Assembly: GCA_002490775.1 (NCBI GenBank)
Contig: DKUR01000069.1
Span: 2,429-29,900 of the forward strand
Direction: 5' to 3'
DNA: 27,472 nt
Source: Lachnospiraceae bacterium UBA7199
Lineage (GTDB): Bacteria; Bacillota; Clostridia; Lachnospirales; Lachnospiraceae
Below the pieces are notes generated by a model, which saw only the letters and a list, made by a program, of their open reading frames with translations, was not told the origin of the DNA and searched no databases. Position 1 is the first letter of the stretch; every line of letters begins with the position of its first letter. Of this stretch, positions 1 through 5,582 are shown piece after piece. The position numbers were made by a program, and so were the translations under genes.

Positions 1-201
1 CTTCTCCTGTGCATTTTCATAAATTCCCAGCCGATTAAAGCAATCGTTAATCGCGCACCCTTTACAGTCCACACCTTCGTCCGTCTCTGCTTTGCAATAC
101 TCGCAGCAAAGATCGCAGTCGTCCGCGCCGCCTTCCCTGTCTATGCTGCATAACTCTTTCGGTACATACTCGCCGCAATATTCCATTGTCAGTCTTTCCA
201 T
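1..201 (-). CDS. Cys-rich phage-type small protein, 3' end outside window
   Basis: Open frame of 67 codons running off the left edge with no stop seen. The start ATG at 201 follows a purine-rich ribosome binding site (GAGGGAGG about 8 bases upstream); an internal ATG at 186 is the alternative. The product is acidic and carries eight cysteines in the visible part, several of them as CxxCC, CxxC and CKGC pairs, which suggests a metal-binding (zinc ribbon-like) or redox protein. It is the most downstream gene visible in the phage-like minus-strand train and lies 14 bp from the HAD-type gene. I do not recognise a named family; small Cys-rich proteins of this look are common in DNA-metabolism modules of Clostridia phages. 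Confidence 0.6.
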   Translation of the reverse strand, partial: MERLTMEYCGEYVPKELCSIDREGGADDCDLCCEYCKAETDEGVDCKGCAINDCFNRLGIYENAQEK

Positions 202-215
202 GCCTTTTCCCTCCC

Positions 216-725
216 TCATTTAATAAATGCCAGTGCCGCTTCTATCGCTATAACCAGCGCGGCAGCAAGCCCCACCGCCGATATGATCCGCTGGGCGTAA
301 AGCTGCCGGACGCGGCGCGCCCACATTGCTTCGCGTACCGGATTTATGGCTTTGTCGTCTATGTACTCATGCGTGAATATTTTCCGCGTGTCCGTGCCGC
401 CATAATTTGCTATGTTTTCCGCTGTGTTCTCGTTTACATAGTCAAATACAAGCCCGTGCGCCGCGCACCACTCCACCGCGTCTTGCAGGTCTTTTCCTTT
501 CCGGCAAGTATTCAGAATAAGGATTGCGCCGCCCCTCTGAAGCCGCCTGCAATGTCTAATCATTTTCGGGATCGGCTTTATAATTTCGGGGAATTTTGTT
601 TCTGCCAGCGTCCCGTCAAAATCCACCGCAATGATCCGGCGGTATTCCTGCGCGCTCATGCCCTCGCCCTGCTGCCGCCTGTCATTTATATAAATTCCGA
701 AAACCTCTTTTAATTTTCCCGTCAT
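216..725 (-). CDS. HAD-superfamily phosphatase-like protein with C-terminal membrane helix
   Basis: 169 residues. The HAD motif I is clear at residues 35-40 (DFDGTL, with the two catalytic aspartates), followed by a motif II-like segment (ILNTCR, about residues 70-75) and an acidic motif IV-like pair (YIDDKAIN). The last about 22 residues form a hydrophobic helix ending in FIK, so the enzyme is probably anchored to the membrane, which is unusual for a small HAD phosphatase. The start overlaps the stop of the SSB gene (ATGA, 4 bp) and is preceded by GGGGGAG, so translation is probably coupled; an internal Met at residue 23 is a possible alternative start. Substrate unknown; phage HAD proteins of this size are often nucleotidase or polynucleotide 3'-phosphatase relatives (family knowledge, not shown here). 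Confidence 0.75.
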   Translation of the reverse strand: MTGKLKEVFGIYINDRRQQGEGMSAQEYRRIIAVDFDGTLAETKFPEIIKPIPKMIRHCRRLQRGGAILILNTCRKGKDLQDAVEWCAAHGLVFDYVNENTAENIANYGGTDTRKIFTHEYIDDKAINPVREAMWARRVRQLYAQRIISAVGLAAALVIAIEAALAFIK

Positions 726-1396
726 TTCTCCCCCGTCCTTTCCTCTTTGCTTTCTGCTTCCAGTCTTACAACGCTTACTTCATAGCTTGTACTTAAATAC
801 GGCAGCTTGCGCCCCTGTATGCGCTTCTTAAAATTGCGGGACTGGAAACGCCCATATATTTCCACATAGTCCCCGACTTTCAGATCGTCGGCTTTTTCTG
901 CCTGCTCATTCCAGCATACGCACGGGACATAATACGCGCCCGTTGGCGTATTTACCGCCACCACAAGCCTTGTCACTGTTACGCGCCGCCCCTTTCGTGT
1001 GCGCCTTTTTGTTTCCCGTCCGCTGGGCGGCTTGCAGATATTCCCGCAGATCGTCACTTCGTTTTGATCCTCTACGGGTGGATCGTTCACGGCGATCATT
1101 TCTGCGAAAATGAACACTTTCACGCGGTTTTCTTCCGGTTTCGGATCGTGTACGTTCTCCGACCGGATTTCCCCGCCGCAGAATATTTCCGCGCCCTCTG
1201 TTATCCTCTCCAGCATTTCCTTTGATCCGGCGGCGCGTCCGTCATACTGCAAAATATAGGTGTCTTCCGTTCCGCTGGGGCGCATCCGCGTCAGTTCTAC
1301 TTCGTACACCTTGCGCGCCCAGTCTGCCGCGTCCACGATCAATTCCGGCGGGGCTGTAATCTCCCCCACGATCCCGATTGTGTTGTTTCTGCTCAT
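722..1396 (-). CDS. ssb-like: Phage single-stranded DNA-binding protein, tandem OB folds
   Basis: 224 residues from ATG 1396, which has AAAGGAG about 11 bases upstream; an in-frame ATG at 1417 overlaps that ribosome binding site and is less likely. The C-terminal half reads as an ordinary SSB OB fold (TICGNICKPP, basic stretch, VPCVCWNEQAE, GDYVEIYGRFQSRNF). The N-terminal half (IGIVGEITAPP ... YEVELTRMRPSGTEDTY ... FCGGEIRSENV ... VKVFIFAEMI) has the same strand order and looks like a second OB fold, so the protein is a tandem-domain SSB. The acidic IPF-type tip used by host SSB to recruit partners is absent. It is flanked by other replication or modification genes and overlaps or abuts both neighbours, consistent with an element-encoded replication protein. 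Confidence 0.8.
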   Translation of the reverse strand: MSRNNTIGIVGEITAPPELIVDAADWARKVYEVELTRMRPSGTEDTYILQYDGRAAGSKEMLERITEGAEIFCGGEIRSENVHDPKPEENRVKVFIFAEMIAVNDPPVEDQNEVTICGNICKPPSGRETKRRTRKGRRVTVTRLVVAVNTPTGAYYVPCVCWNEQAEKADDLKVGDYVEIYGRFQSRNFKKRIQGRKLPYLSTSYEVSVVRLEAESKEERTGEK

Positions 1397-1403
1397 TTTC
1401 CCT

Positions 1404-1922
1404 TTATCTCCTTTCATAGTCCGGCAGCTTGCCCGCCTTTGCGTAAAAGTCGTATAAATCCGCTTTACAGTGCGCCAGTTCGTCCTGTAAAGAGAATATC
1501 TTTTCTTCCGCGTCCTCTGCCATTTGTGCGGCGCGGGTATAGTCTGACAAAATCCGGTCTTTTTGTTCCTCTAACTTTTTCGTGCGTTCCTCATACTTGC
1601 CGACCACTTCCCTGTATGCTTCTGGACTGATCCAGCCCAAACTATCCACTTTTTCCTGCTTTATAAATCTCTCTGCCTTCACATACTTTTGAAATGCTAC
1701 TGTTACCCCGCAGCAATCCACAAGCATTTGCAATGTGGCTTCCGCGTCTATCCAGTCCATTTCCCGAATACAGTTATCATCTAATTTCTGAATATACCTG
1801 TTTAACGCCTGCTGGCTCTCTATTCCCTGTACGCCGTCGCTTCTGAAAATGCGAAGCACTTTTTCCAGCGTCTCTTTATCCGTCCCCAGCCCGTCAGCCT
1901 GCCATAGCTGCACTTCTCCCAT
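1404..1922 (-). CDS. Phage hypothetical protein with C-terminal coiled coil
   Basis: 172 residues starting MGEVQLWQADG, with a GAGAGGAAA ribosome binding site. Residues about 100-160 are a charged, heptad-like helix (KYEERTKKLEEQKDRIL and onward) predicted to form a coiled coil; the N-terminal part is mixed helix. No catalytic motif is visible. The stop codon lies within the ribosome binding site of the SSB gene and the 5' end overlaps the next upstream gene by 29 bp, so it belongs to the same transcript. Function not recognised. Confidence 0.65.
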   Translation of the reverse strand: MGEVQLWQADGLGTDKETLEKVLRIFRSDGVQGIESQQALNRYIQKLDDNCIREMDWIDAEATLQMLVDCCGVTVAFQKYVKAERFIKQEKVDSLGWISPEAYREVVGKYEERTKKLEEQKDRILSDYTRAAQMAEDAEEKIFSLQDELAHCKADLYDFYAKAGKLPDYERR

Positions 1923-2178
1923 GCTCTTTTTCCTCTCTTTCCTGTTTATAGTTTTTCAGTTCGTCGATCGCCCTTTTATAGCAATCAATTTCTTCCGTTT
2001 CTTTCGCCCATACAATGCACTTCCCGCGCGTTTCTCCGCTGTACTCCCATATCTCGATCAGATCGTCTTCACTCTCATATATGCTAAAGTGCATGTGATA
2101 GCGCAGATTGTATTTTTTCTGCAACGGTCTGTATATTTCATAGAATTTTCTAACTATTTCTTTGTATTCGTCTTCCAT
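1894..2178 (-). CDS. Small acidic phage hypothetical protein
   Basis: 94 residues, rich in Tyr and Glu, containing YHMHFSIYESEDDLIEIWEYSG, which has the alternating pattern of beta strands, followed by a charged helical tail. It overlaps both neighbours (25 bp with the adenine methyltransferase, 29 bp with the coiled-coil gene), typical of compact phage operons. GAGGGCGG precedes the ATG. No family recognised. Confidence 0.6.
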   Translation of the reverse strand: MEDEYKEIVRKFYEIYRPLQKKYNLRYHMHFSIYESEDDLIEIWEYSGETRGKCIVWAKETEEIDCYKRAIDELKNYKQEREEKEHGRSAAMAG

Positions 2179-2891
2179 GCGCCGCCCTCTATGTATCTAA
2201 CAAAAGCCCGTAATTTCGCGGCTACCCCCATAAAATCAGATAGCCGCATTTGTGCCGTTTCCTGCCTGTATCTTTCCTGTGATAAATTAAAATAGTGTTC
2301 GCTCAACTCGAAGCCTACAAATTTATGCCCCGTATTCCGGCAGGCAATCAGAGAAGAAGCCGATCCGACGTGCGTATCTAAAACCACGTCGCCTGCTGCC
2401 GCAAAGGTTGTCAAAATCCATTCATAAAGGGCGACTGGCTTTTGCGTCGGGTGTATGCGGTACTCTTTGTTTTTCATGTTCTCTTGGATCATGCCCTGCC
2501 ATGTATATTTATATTTGCGTACTGCGGTTTTAAAGGAAGTCCACGCCAGTTCGCAGTCTGCAAAATCATTGTTTCCGTTGTTCTTGTCCCACACTATCCA
2601 GCACGGGCTGTCATACGGCATTTTTGAAATAAAATGGTTTGCGCCGAAAATGATCTGATTTTTGCTTACTCTGAATAATTCCCGAAAATATTCTTCGTCC
2701 GGCGGCTTTACGTCGCCGCCCGCAAACGGTGTATACGCTTTCGACGTTGCCAGCTTTGACCGTGTACCGTTCTTTTTTCCGTTTTCCTTTATCCCATACG
2801 GGGGATCGACAACGGCAAGATCAAAATAGCCGTCGGGGAAGTCTTTCATTCCCTGCATACAATCCATGTTGTAATAGCCGTATTCAAGCAT
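2154..2891 (-). CDS. DNA adenine (N6) methyltransferase, DPPY type
   Basis: 245 residues from ATG 2891 (AGGAG 9-10 bases upstream; a GTG at 2900 is too close to that site). It transfers a methyl group from S-adenosylmethionine to adenine, or less likely cytosine N4, in DNA. The catalytic DPPY motif is at residues 29-32 (LAVVDPPYG) and the AdoMet-binding motif I (VLDTHVGSASS) comes near residue 195, after the invariant HPTQKP segment. This order places it in the beta group of amino-methyltransferases. No restriction endonuclease is adjacent, so it is an orphan phage methylase that may protect element DNA or alter host regulation. Overlaps its upstream neighbour by 8 bp. Confidence 0.9.
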   Translation of the reverse strand: MLEYGYYNMDCMQGMKDFPDGYFDLAVVDPPYGIKENGKKNGTRSKLATSKAYTPFAGGDVKPPDEEYFRELFRVSKNQIIFGANHFISKMPYDSPCWIVWDKNNGNNDFADCELAWTSFKTAVRKYKYTWQGMIQENMKNKEYRIHPTQKPVALYEWILTTFAAAGDVVLDTHVGSASSLIACRNTGHKFVGFELSEHYFNLSQERYRQETAQMRLSDFMGVAAKLRAFVRYIEGGAWKTNTKK

Positions 2892-3132
2892 TGCCGCCAC
2901 TCTCCTGTTTTTTCAGTTCCGCTTCTGCAAGTTCGATAAAACCTTTTAAGTCCGCGATCCGCTGTTCGTATTTCTCATACGCTTTTTTCGCTCTCTGATA
3001 CTGCCATAAAAGGAATACCCTTTCTTGTGAAGTTTCCTTTTCCATGTATTCCGATTTCGCTTTTTTGACTTCCTGTTCTAAATCGCCGCTATATGAATAA
3101 ACTTTTTGATCTTTTTTTCTTTTTACCCTCAT
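2884..3132 (-). CDS. Small basic coiled-coil phage protein
   Basis: 82 residues. The N-terminus is very basic (MRVKRKKDQK) and most of the rest is a continuous charged helix (AKKAYEKYEQRIADLKG and onward), so a coiled-coil DNA-associated or scaffold role is possible but not shown. ATG is preceded by AAGGGGG with 4-5 bases of spacing. The 3' end overlaps the methyltransferase start and its last codons contain that gene's ribosome binding site. Function unknown. Confidence 0.6.
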   Translation of the reverse strand: MRVKRKKDQKVYSYSGDLEQEVKKAKSEYMEKETSQERVFLLWQYQRAKKAYEKYEQRIADLKGFIELAEAELKKQESGGNA

Positions 3133-3148
3133 GCGTCCCCCTTATGTA

Positions 3149-3385
3149 TTAAAACAGGCTCATTTGCCCGTCGCATTGCTTCTTTTTCGGTATGCGCGGC
3201 TTGTATTTACATTCTTCGGGGTTTCCGCTCCGGCAGATATAGAAAGCGTCTATTTCGCAAAAATCAAACAGTTTGCAAGCGTCCCGAACGGAAGTTTTTT
3301 TAATCATTATGTTTAATTCCTCGCATACCGCTTCCGTTTCGCCCTGTGCTATGCAATGTATACAATATCTGCAATAATGCTTCAT
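3149..3385 (-). CDS. Cys-rich phage protein with a C-terminal clamp-binding-like motif
   Basis: 78 residues from ATG 3385 (GAGG 11 bases upstream); a GTG at 3394 lies too close to that site. It begins MKHYCRYCIHCIAQG with a CxxCxxC cluster and has more cysteines at EAVCEEL, RDACKLF, DFCEID, YICRSG and EECKY, consistent with zinc binding. The last residues read GQMSLF, close to the bacterial sliding-clamp motif QL(S/D)LF. That suggests, but does not prove, that the protein docks on the host beta clamp. Family not recognised by name. Confidence 0.6.
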   Translation of the reverse strand: MKHYCRYCIHCIAQGETEAVCEELNIMIKKTSVRDACKLFDFCEIDAFYICRSGNPEECKYKPRIPKKKQCDGQMSLF

Positions 3386-3403
3386 GCGTTCCACGTCCTC
3401 ATG

Positions 3404-3934
3404 CTAAACTTGTGCCGTTTCCCCTAAAATTATTTTTCTAAATATGCTTTCAAAGATCGTTACCGCAATACTGTTTCCCGCCTGCCAGTACAGCGGCATT
3501 GTGTAACGCCCGTTTTTCTCCTGTACTGCTGCCGCCGCGTCAAAATCCGCGTCTGTGTACCCTTGAAGCCGCCAGCACTCCCTTTCCGTCAAATACCGAT
3601 ACCGCCCGCCGCCGCAGTCTATAACCTGTGTAGGCGTTCTGTCCTGTCTGGTTGTGATTGTATAGGCATAGTCTTTTATAATATTCGCCCGCCGTACTAC
3701 TCCTTTTTTGCCGATTGCATTGTATACGCTCGGCTGGGTAACGTCATAAACTTCCGGTACGTCCGGCAGAAGAAATTCTTTTATATTCCGCATTGGCGAC
3801 TTTATCAGATCGTCAAAAATAAATTTTTCATTCCCCAGTATTGAAATTGTAAAAACGCGCTGCCGCGCCTGTGGAAGCCCGAAGTCCCTTGCGTCCAGTA
3901 CGGCGTAGCTGTTCGTATATCCCAGCCATGCCAT
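3404..3934 (-). pseudogene. 5'-truncated DNA cytosine-C5 methyltransferase
   Basis: The 176-residue frame is the C-terminal half of a C5 methyltransferase. Motif VIII is at residues 22-28 (QARQRVF), the target-recognition region follows, motif IX is near 114-126 (YLTERECWRLQG) and motif X is QAGNSIAV near the end. Motifs I (AdoMet binding), IV (catalytic PC) and VI (ENV) are all missing. Upstream the same frame continues homologous-looking (FNKYIEEM) for about 14 codons and then meets a TAG. The sequence before it belongs to the start of a different small reading frame at 4019. I read this as a deletion that removed the catalytic half, leaving an inactive remnant. An internally restarted TRD-only protein is possible but less likely. 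Confidence 0.75.
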
Positions 3935-3947
3935 TTCCTCTATGTAT

Positions 3948-4019
3948 TTATTGAAATTGTGTACGCGGTACTTCTACCAAATCCCCCGCTTTTACTTTTT
4001 CAAAGTCCACCGTTTTCAT
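3948..4019 (-). CDS. 23-residue open frame at the methyltransferase deletion junction
   Basis: ATG at 4019 has a good ribosome binding site (GGAGGGGG, 7 bases upstream) and overlaps the end of the preceding 75-residue gene. It encodes MKTVDFEKVKAGDLVEVP plus five residues and stops at 3948-3950. A start this strong leading to only 23 codons, followed at once by the methyltransferase remnant in another frame, suggests it is the head of a gene cut by a deletion. It could also be a true micropeptide. Confidence 0.35.
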   Translation of the reverse strand: MKTVDFEKVKAGDLVEVPRTQFQ

Positions 4020-4227
4020 TTGCTGCCCCCTCCGCTTTCAGCTTCAGCCACCATTCTGGATTGTTCCGGTATTTCTCATTCGGGCAGTTGTCGCAGCTTT
4101 CCGTTTTGCACTCCCCGCAGAATGTCTTCTGAAAAGCTGTGTCCCACGGCGCGTCTAAAACCGGAAGGCTTTTCAGAAATGCGCCCAGCGTTTCGGGGCT
4201 TGCTGTCAGTTCGTCGTATATCCTCAT
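4000..4227 (-). CDS. Phage hypothetical protein with CxxC pairs
   Basis: 75 residues. The centre carries FCGECKTESCDNCPNEKY, four cysteines in two CxxC pairs that can form one zinc site, followed by NPEWWLKLKAEG. GGGGGACAAA precedes the ATG. It lies between the HTH gene and the methyltransferase remnant in the minus-strand train. Role not recognised; small four-Cys proteins with this NPEWWLK tail look typical of Clostridia phages. Confidence 0.6.
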   Translation of the reverse strand: MRIYDELTASPETLGAFLKSLPVLDAPWDTAFQKTFCGECKTESCDNCPNEKYRNNPEWWLKLKAEGAANENGGL

Positions 4228-4237
4228 TTTGTCCCCC

Positions 4238-4441
4238 TTATCCGATCGCCCGCTGTGCCGTGTCTGCGCTGTATCTCACACTATTCGCAACAATGATCTT
4301 TCCCCGCTCCAATTCCCTATAAATAGTTGCGATATGAACGCCGACTGCTGCCGCTATTTCCTTTTCATTCATTCCGCTGTTAAACATTGCTTCGATCTGC
4401 TGCCTGTCCGCAAATACAATCCTTTTATACCTTCTTGCCAC
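4238..4441 (-). CDS. IS30-like helix-turn-helix DNA-binding protein
   Basis: 67 residues with a GTG start at 4441 and AAAGGGG 8 bases upstream. Residues about 12-50 (FADRQQIEAMFNSGMNEKEI, then AAAVGVHIATIYRELERG) form the helix-turn-helix seen at the N-terminus of IS30-type transposases and in small phage regulators. No DDE catalytic domain follows, so it is a regulator or nucleoid-type protein and not a transposase. It is the second gene of the visible element transcript, 10 bp before the Cys-rich 75-residue gene. Confidence 0.75.
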   Translation of the reverse strand: MARRYKRIVFADRQQIEAMFNSGMNEKEIAAAVGVHIATIYRELERGKIIVANSVRYSADTAQRAIG

Positions 4442-4462
4442 TTTCTTCGCCCCTTTCTTATG

Positions 4463-4480
4463 GGGCGGCTACTGCCGCCC
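4463..4480 (-). other. GC-rich 7-bp hairpin between phage genes
   Basis: GGGCGGC and GCCGCCC form a perfect 7-bp stem with a 4-base loop in the 44-bp gap between two phage genes. No T run follows on the minus strand, so a simple terminator is unlikely. It sits just upstream of the ribosome binding site of the HTH gene and could tune transcript processing or translation. Confidence 0.45.
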
Positions 4481-4485
4481 GCCCT

Positions 4486-4731
4486 TTAGTCCATTATCTT
4501 GATTTCATACTTTCCGCTTCCGTTGTCTCTCTCCATGATTATTGCTAAATCGTCCCCGTGGTAAATATCCGGTATTCTGCAATCTTTCAGAATTGTTACG
4601 CCCTGTATTCTATCCCAGCCAGCGGCTTTCTTTGTCTGATTTAATGCTTTCATTGCCGCGTTATAACAATCTCTGTTTTCCTGCGAATAAATAAGTATTG
4701 CGTAGTCTTTCTTTTTGATCCAGTTCTCCAT
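4486..4731 (-). CDS. Small phage hypothetical protein, first gene of the visible train
   Basis: 81 residues from ATG 4731 (MENWIKKKDYAILIYSQENR), with GAGGGAAAGG just upstream. The longer frame opening at GTG 4794 would translate straight through the terminator hairpin at 4764-4793 and is rejected. The protein has alternating strands and helices with no known motif. It is the first phage-side gene after the host boundary. Confidence 0.6.
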   Translation of the reverse strand: MENWIKKKDYAILIYSQENRDCYNAAMKALNQTKKAAGWDRIQGVTILKDCRIPDIYHGDDLAIIMERDNGSGKYEIKIMD

Positions 4732-4763
4732 TTCCTTTCCCTCGCTTTCTGTGAAAAAAATAA

Positions 4764-4793
4764 TGCGTATGAGTTCCGAAAAACTCATACGCA
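4764..4793 (-). terminator. Intrinsic terminator at the phage/host boundary
   Basis: A perfect 12-bp stem (arms 4764-4775 and 4782-4793, GCGTATGAGTT in the arm) with a 6-base loop. On the minus strand it is followed by TTATTTTTTT, as expected for a Rho-independent terminator. It lies just upstream of the first phage gene, so it blocks read-through from the sigH side. Confidence 0.8.
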
Positions 4794-4823
4794 CTTTACA
4801 TTTTTACATATATTCTCATATAA

Positions 4824-4871
4824 AAAATTAAATGCGATAGAGTTTGTTTAACTCTTTTCGCATTTAATTTT
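4824..4871 (-). terminator. Intrinsic terminator of the cysE-sigH operon
   Basis: A 14-bp outer stem (4824-4837 with 4858-4871) stacked on a 6-bp inner stem (AGAGTT/AACTCT), followed on the minus strand by a run of T. It lies 66 bp after the sigH stop. The A/T-rich flanks make it nearly symmetrical, so it could work in both directions. Confidence 0.8.
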
Positions 4872-4936
4872 AAAACTTAGCGAAAGTGGAATATAGTTCC
4901 TGTATTTTGTACTATCTTCCATTACCTAAAAGCCAT

Positions 4937-5563
4937 TTATTTCAAAATCGCTTTCTTCAGCTTCGTCTTAATCCTTTGCAGCGCATTGTCAGTAGATTTA
5001 TCATCCCTGCCTAATACCCTTGCAATCTGGCTATATTTCATCCCTGTAAGATACAAATCCAGCACCTGTTTTTCAAAGCCGCTTAGTTCTTTATCAATAG
5101 CACGTTCCAAAAGTTCCACATTTTCTCTGTCAATCAGTACCTCCTCAGGATTTCTTTCTGACTGAGAGACCACACTGTTAATCAGTTCCCCCTCTTCCCC
5201 TTTCTCTGCACTGTCATTATCAAAAGAGCCTGCATAAAGAGAAATATAGGTATTTAAAGGCGCATGCTTCTGCCGCCCTGCCGCCTGTATCGCTGTATAC
5301 ATCTGTCTGGACACGCAAAGATCTGCAAAAGTAAAAAAACTTGCATCCCTCCCCGTATCGTAATCCCGTATGGCTTTAAAAAGGCCTATCATCCCCTCCT
5401 GGATCAAATCCTCCCGGTCGGCCCCTAAAATATACATGGATTTCGCCTTGCTGCGCACCAGATTCTTATATTTCTCCATAATATAATCAGTAATAGCCGA
5501 TTCCCCGTCCCTTAAGCGGACAATCAGCTCTTCATCACTGCACTTTTCATATTTTTTATCCAT
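4937..5563 (-). CDS. sigH: RNA polymerase sporulation sigma factor SigH
   Basis: Sigma-70 family protein of 208 residues that directs RNA polymerase to early stationary-phase and sporulation promoters. Region 2 is well conserved (NLVRSKAKSMYILGADREDL, then IQEGMIGLFKAIRDY, residues about 34-68; RQMYTAIQAAGRQKHAPLN). Region 4 has the expected HTH (FEKQVLDLYLTGMKYSQIA and SIDNALQR-like STDNALQRIKTKL). I chose ATG 5563 (MDKKYEKCSDEEL) because GGAG lies 6 bases upstream and the length matches Bacillus SigH (218). Starts at 5599, overlapping the SGNH stop and preceded by AGGA, or 5572 remain possible. It is the last gene of the cysE operon, as in Bacillus where rlmB and yacP precede it. A bipartite terminator follows. 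Confidence 0.93.
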   Translation of the reverse strand: MDKKYEKCSDEELIVRLRDGESAITDYIMEKYKNLVRSKAKSMYILGADREDLIQEGMIGLFKAIRDYDTGRDASFFTFADLCVSRQMYTAIQAAGRQKHAPLNTYISLYAGSFDNDSAEKGEEGELINSVVSQSERNPEEVLIDRENVELLERAIDKELSGFEKQVLDLYLTGMKYSQIARVLGRDDKSTDNALQRIKTKLKKAILK

Positions 5564-5582
5564 ATTCTGCTCCATTTTTACT

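Noticed and set aside
186..713. Plus-strand open frame of 175 codons at the left end
   Set aside because: It is antisense to the HAD-type gene, whose DFDGTL motif and ribosome binding site are clear. The plus-strand product has no motif and is an effect of GC-rich codon use.
1849..2295. Plus-strand frame of 148 codons
   Set aside because: Antisense to three overlapping phage genes with good ribosome binding sites; no supported start.
4238..4441. IS30 transposase fragment
   Set aside because: Complete small frame with its own ribosome binding site and no trace of a DDE domain or terminal inverted repeats; a phage regulator fits better.
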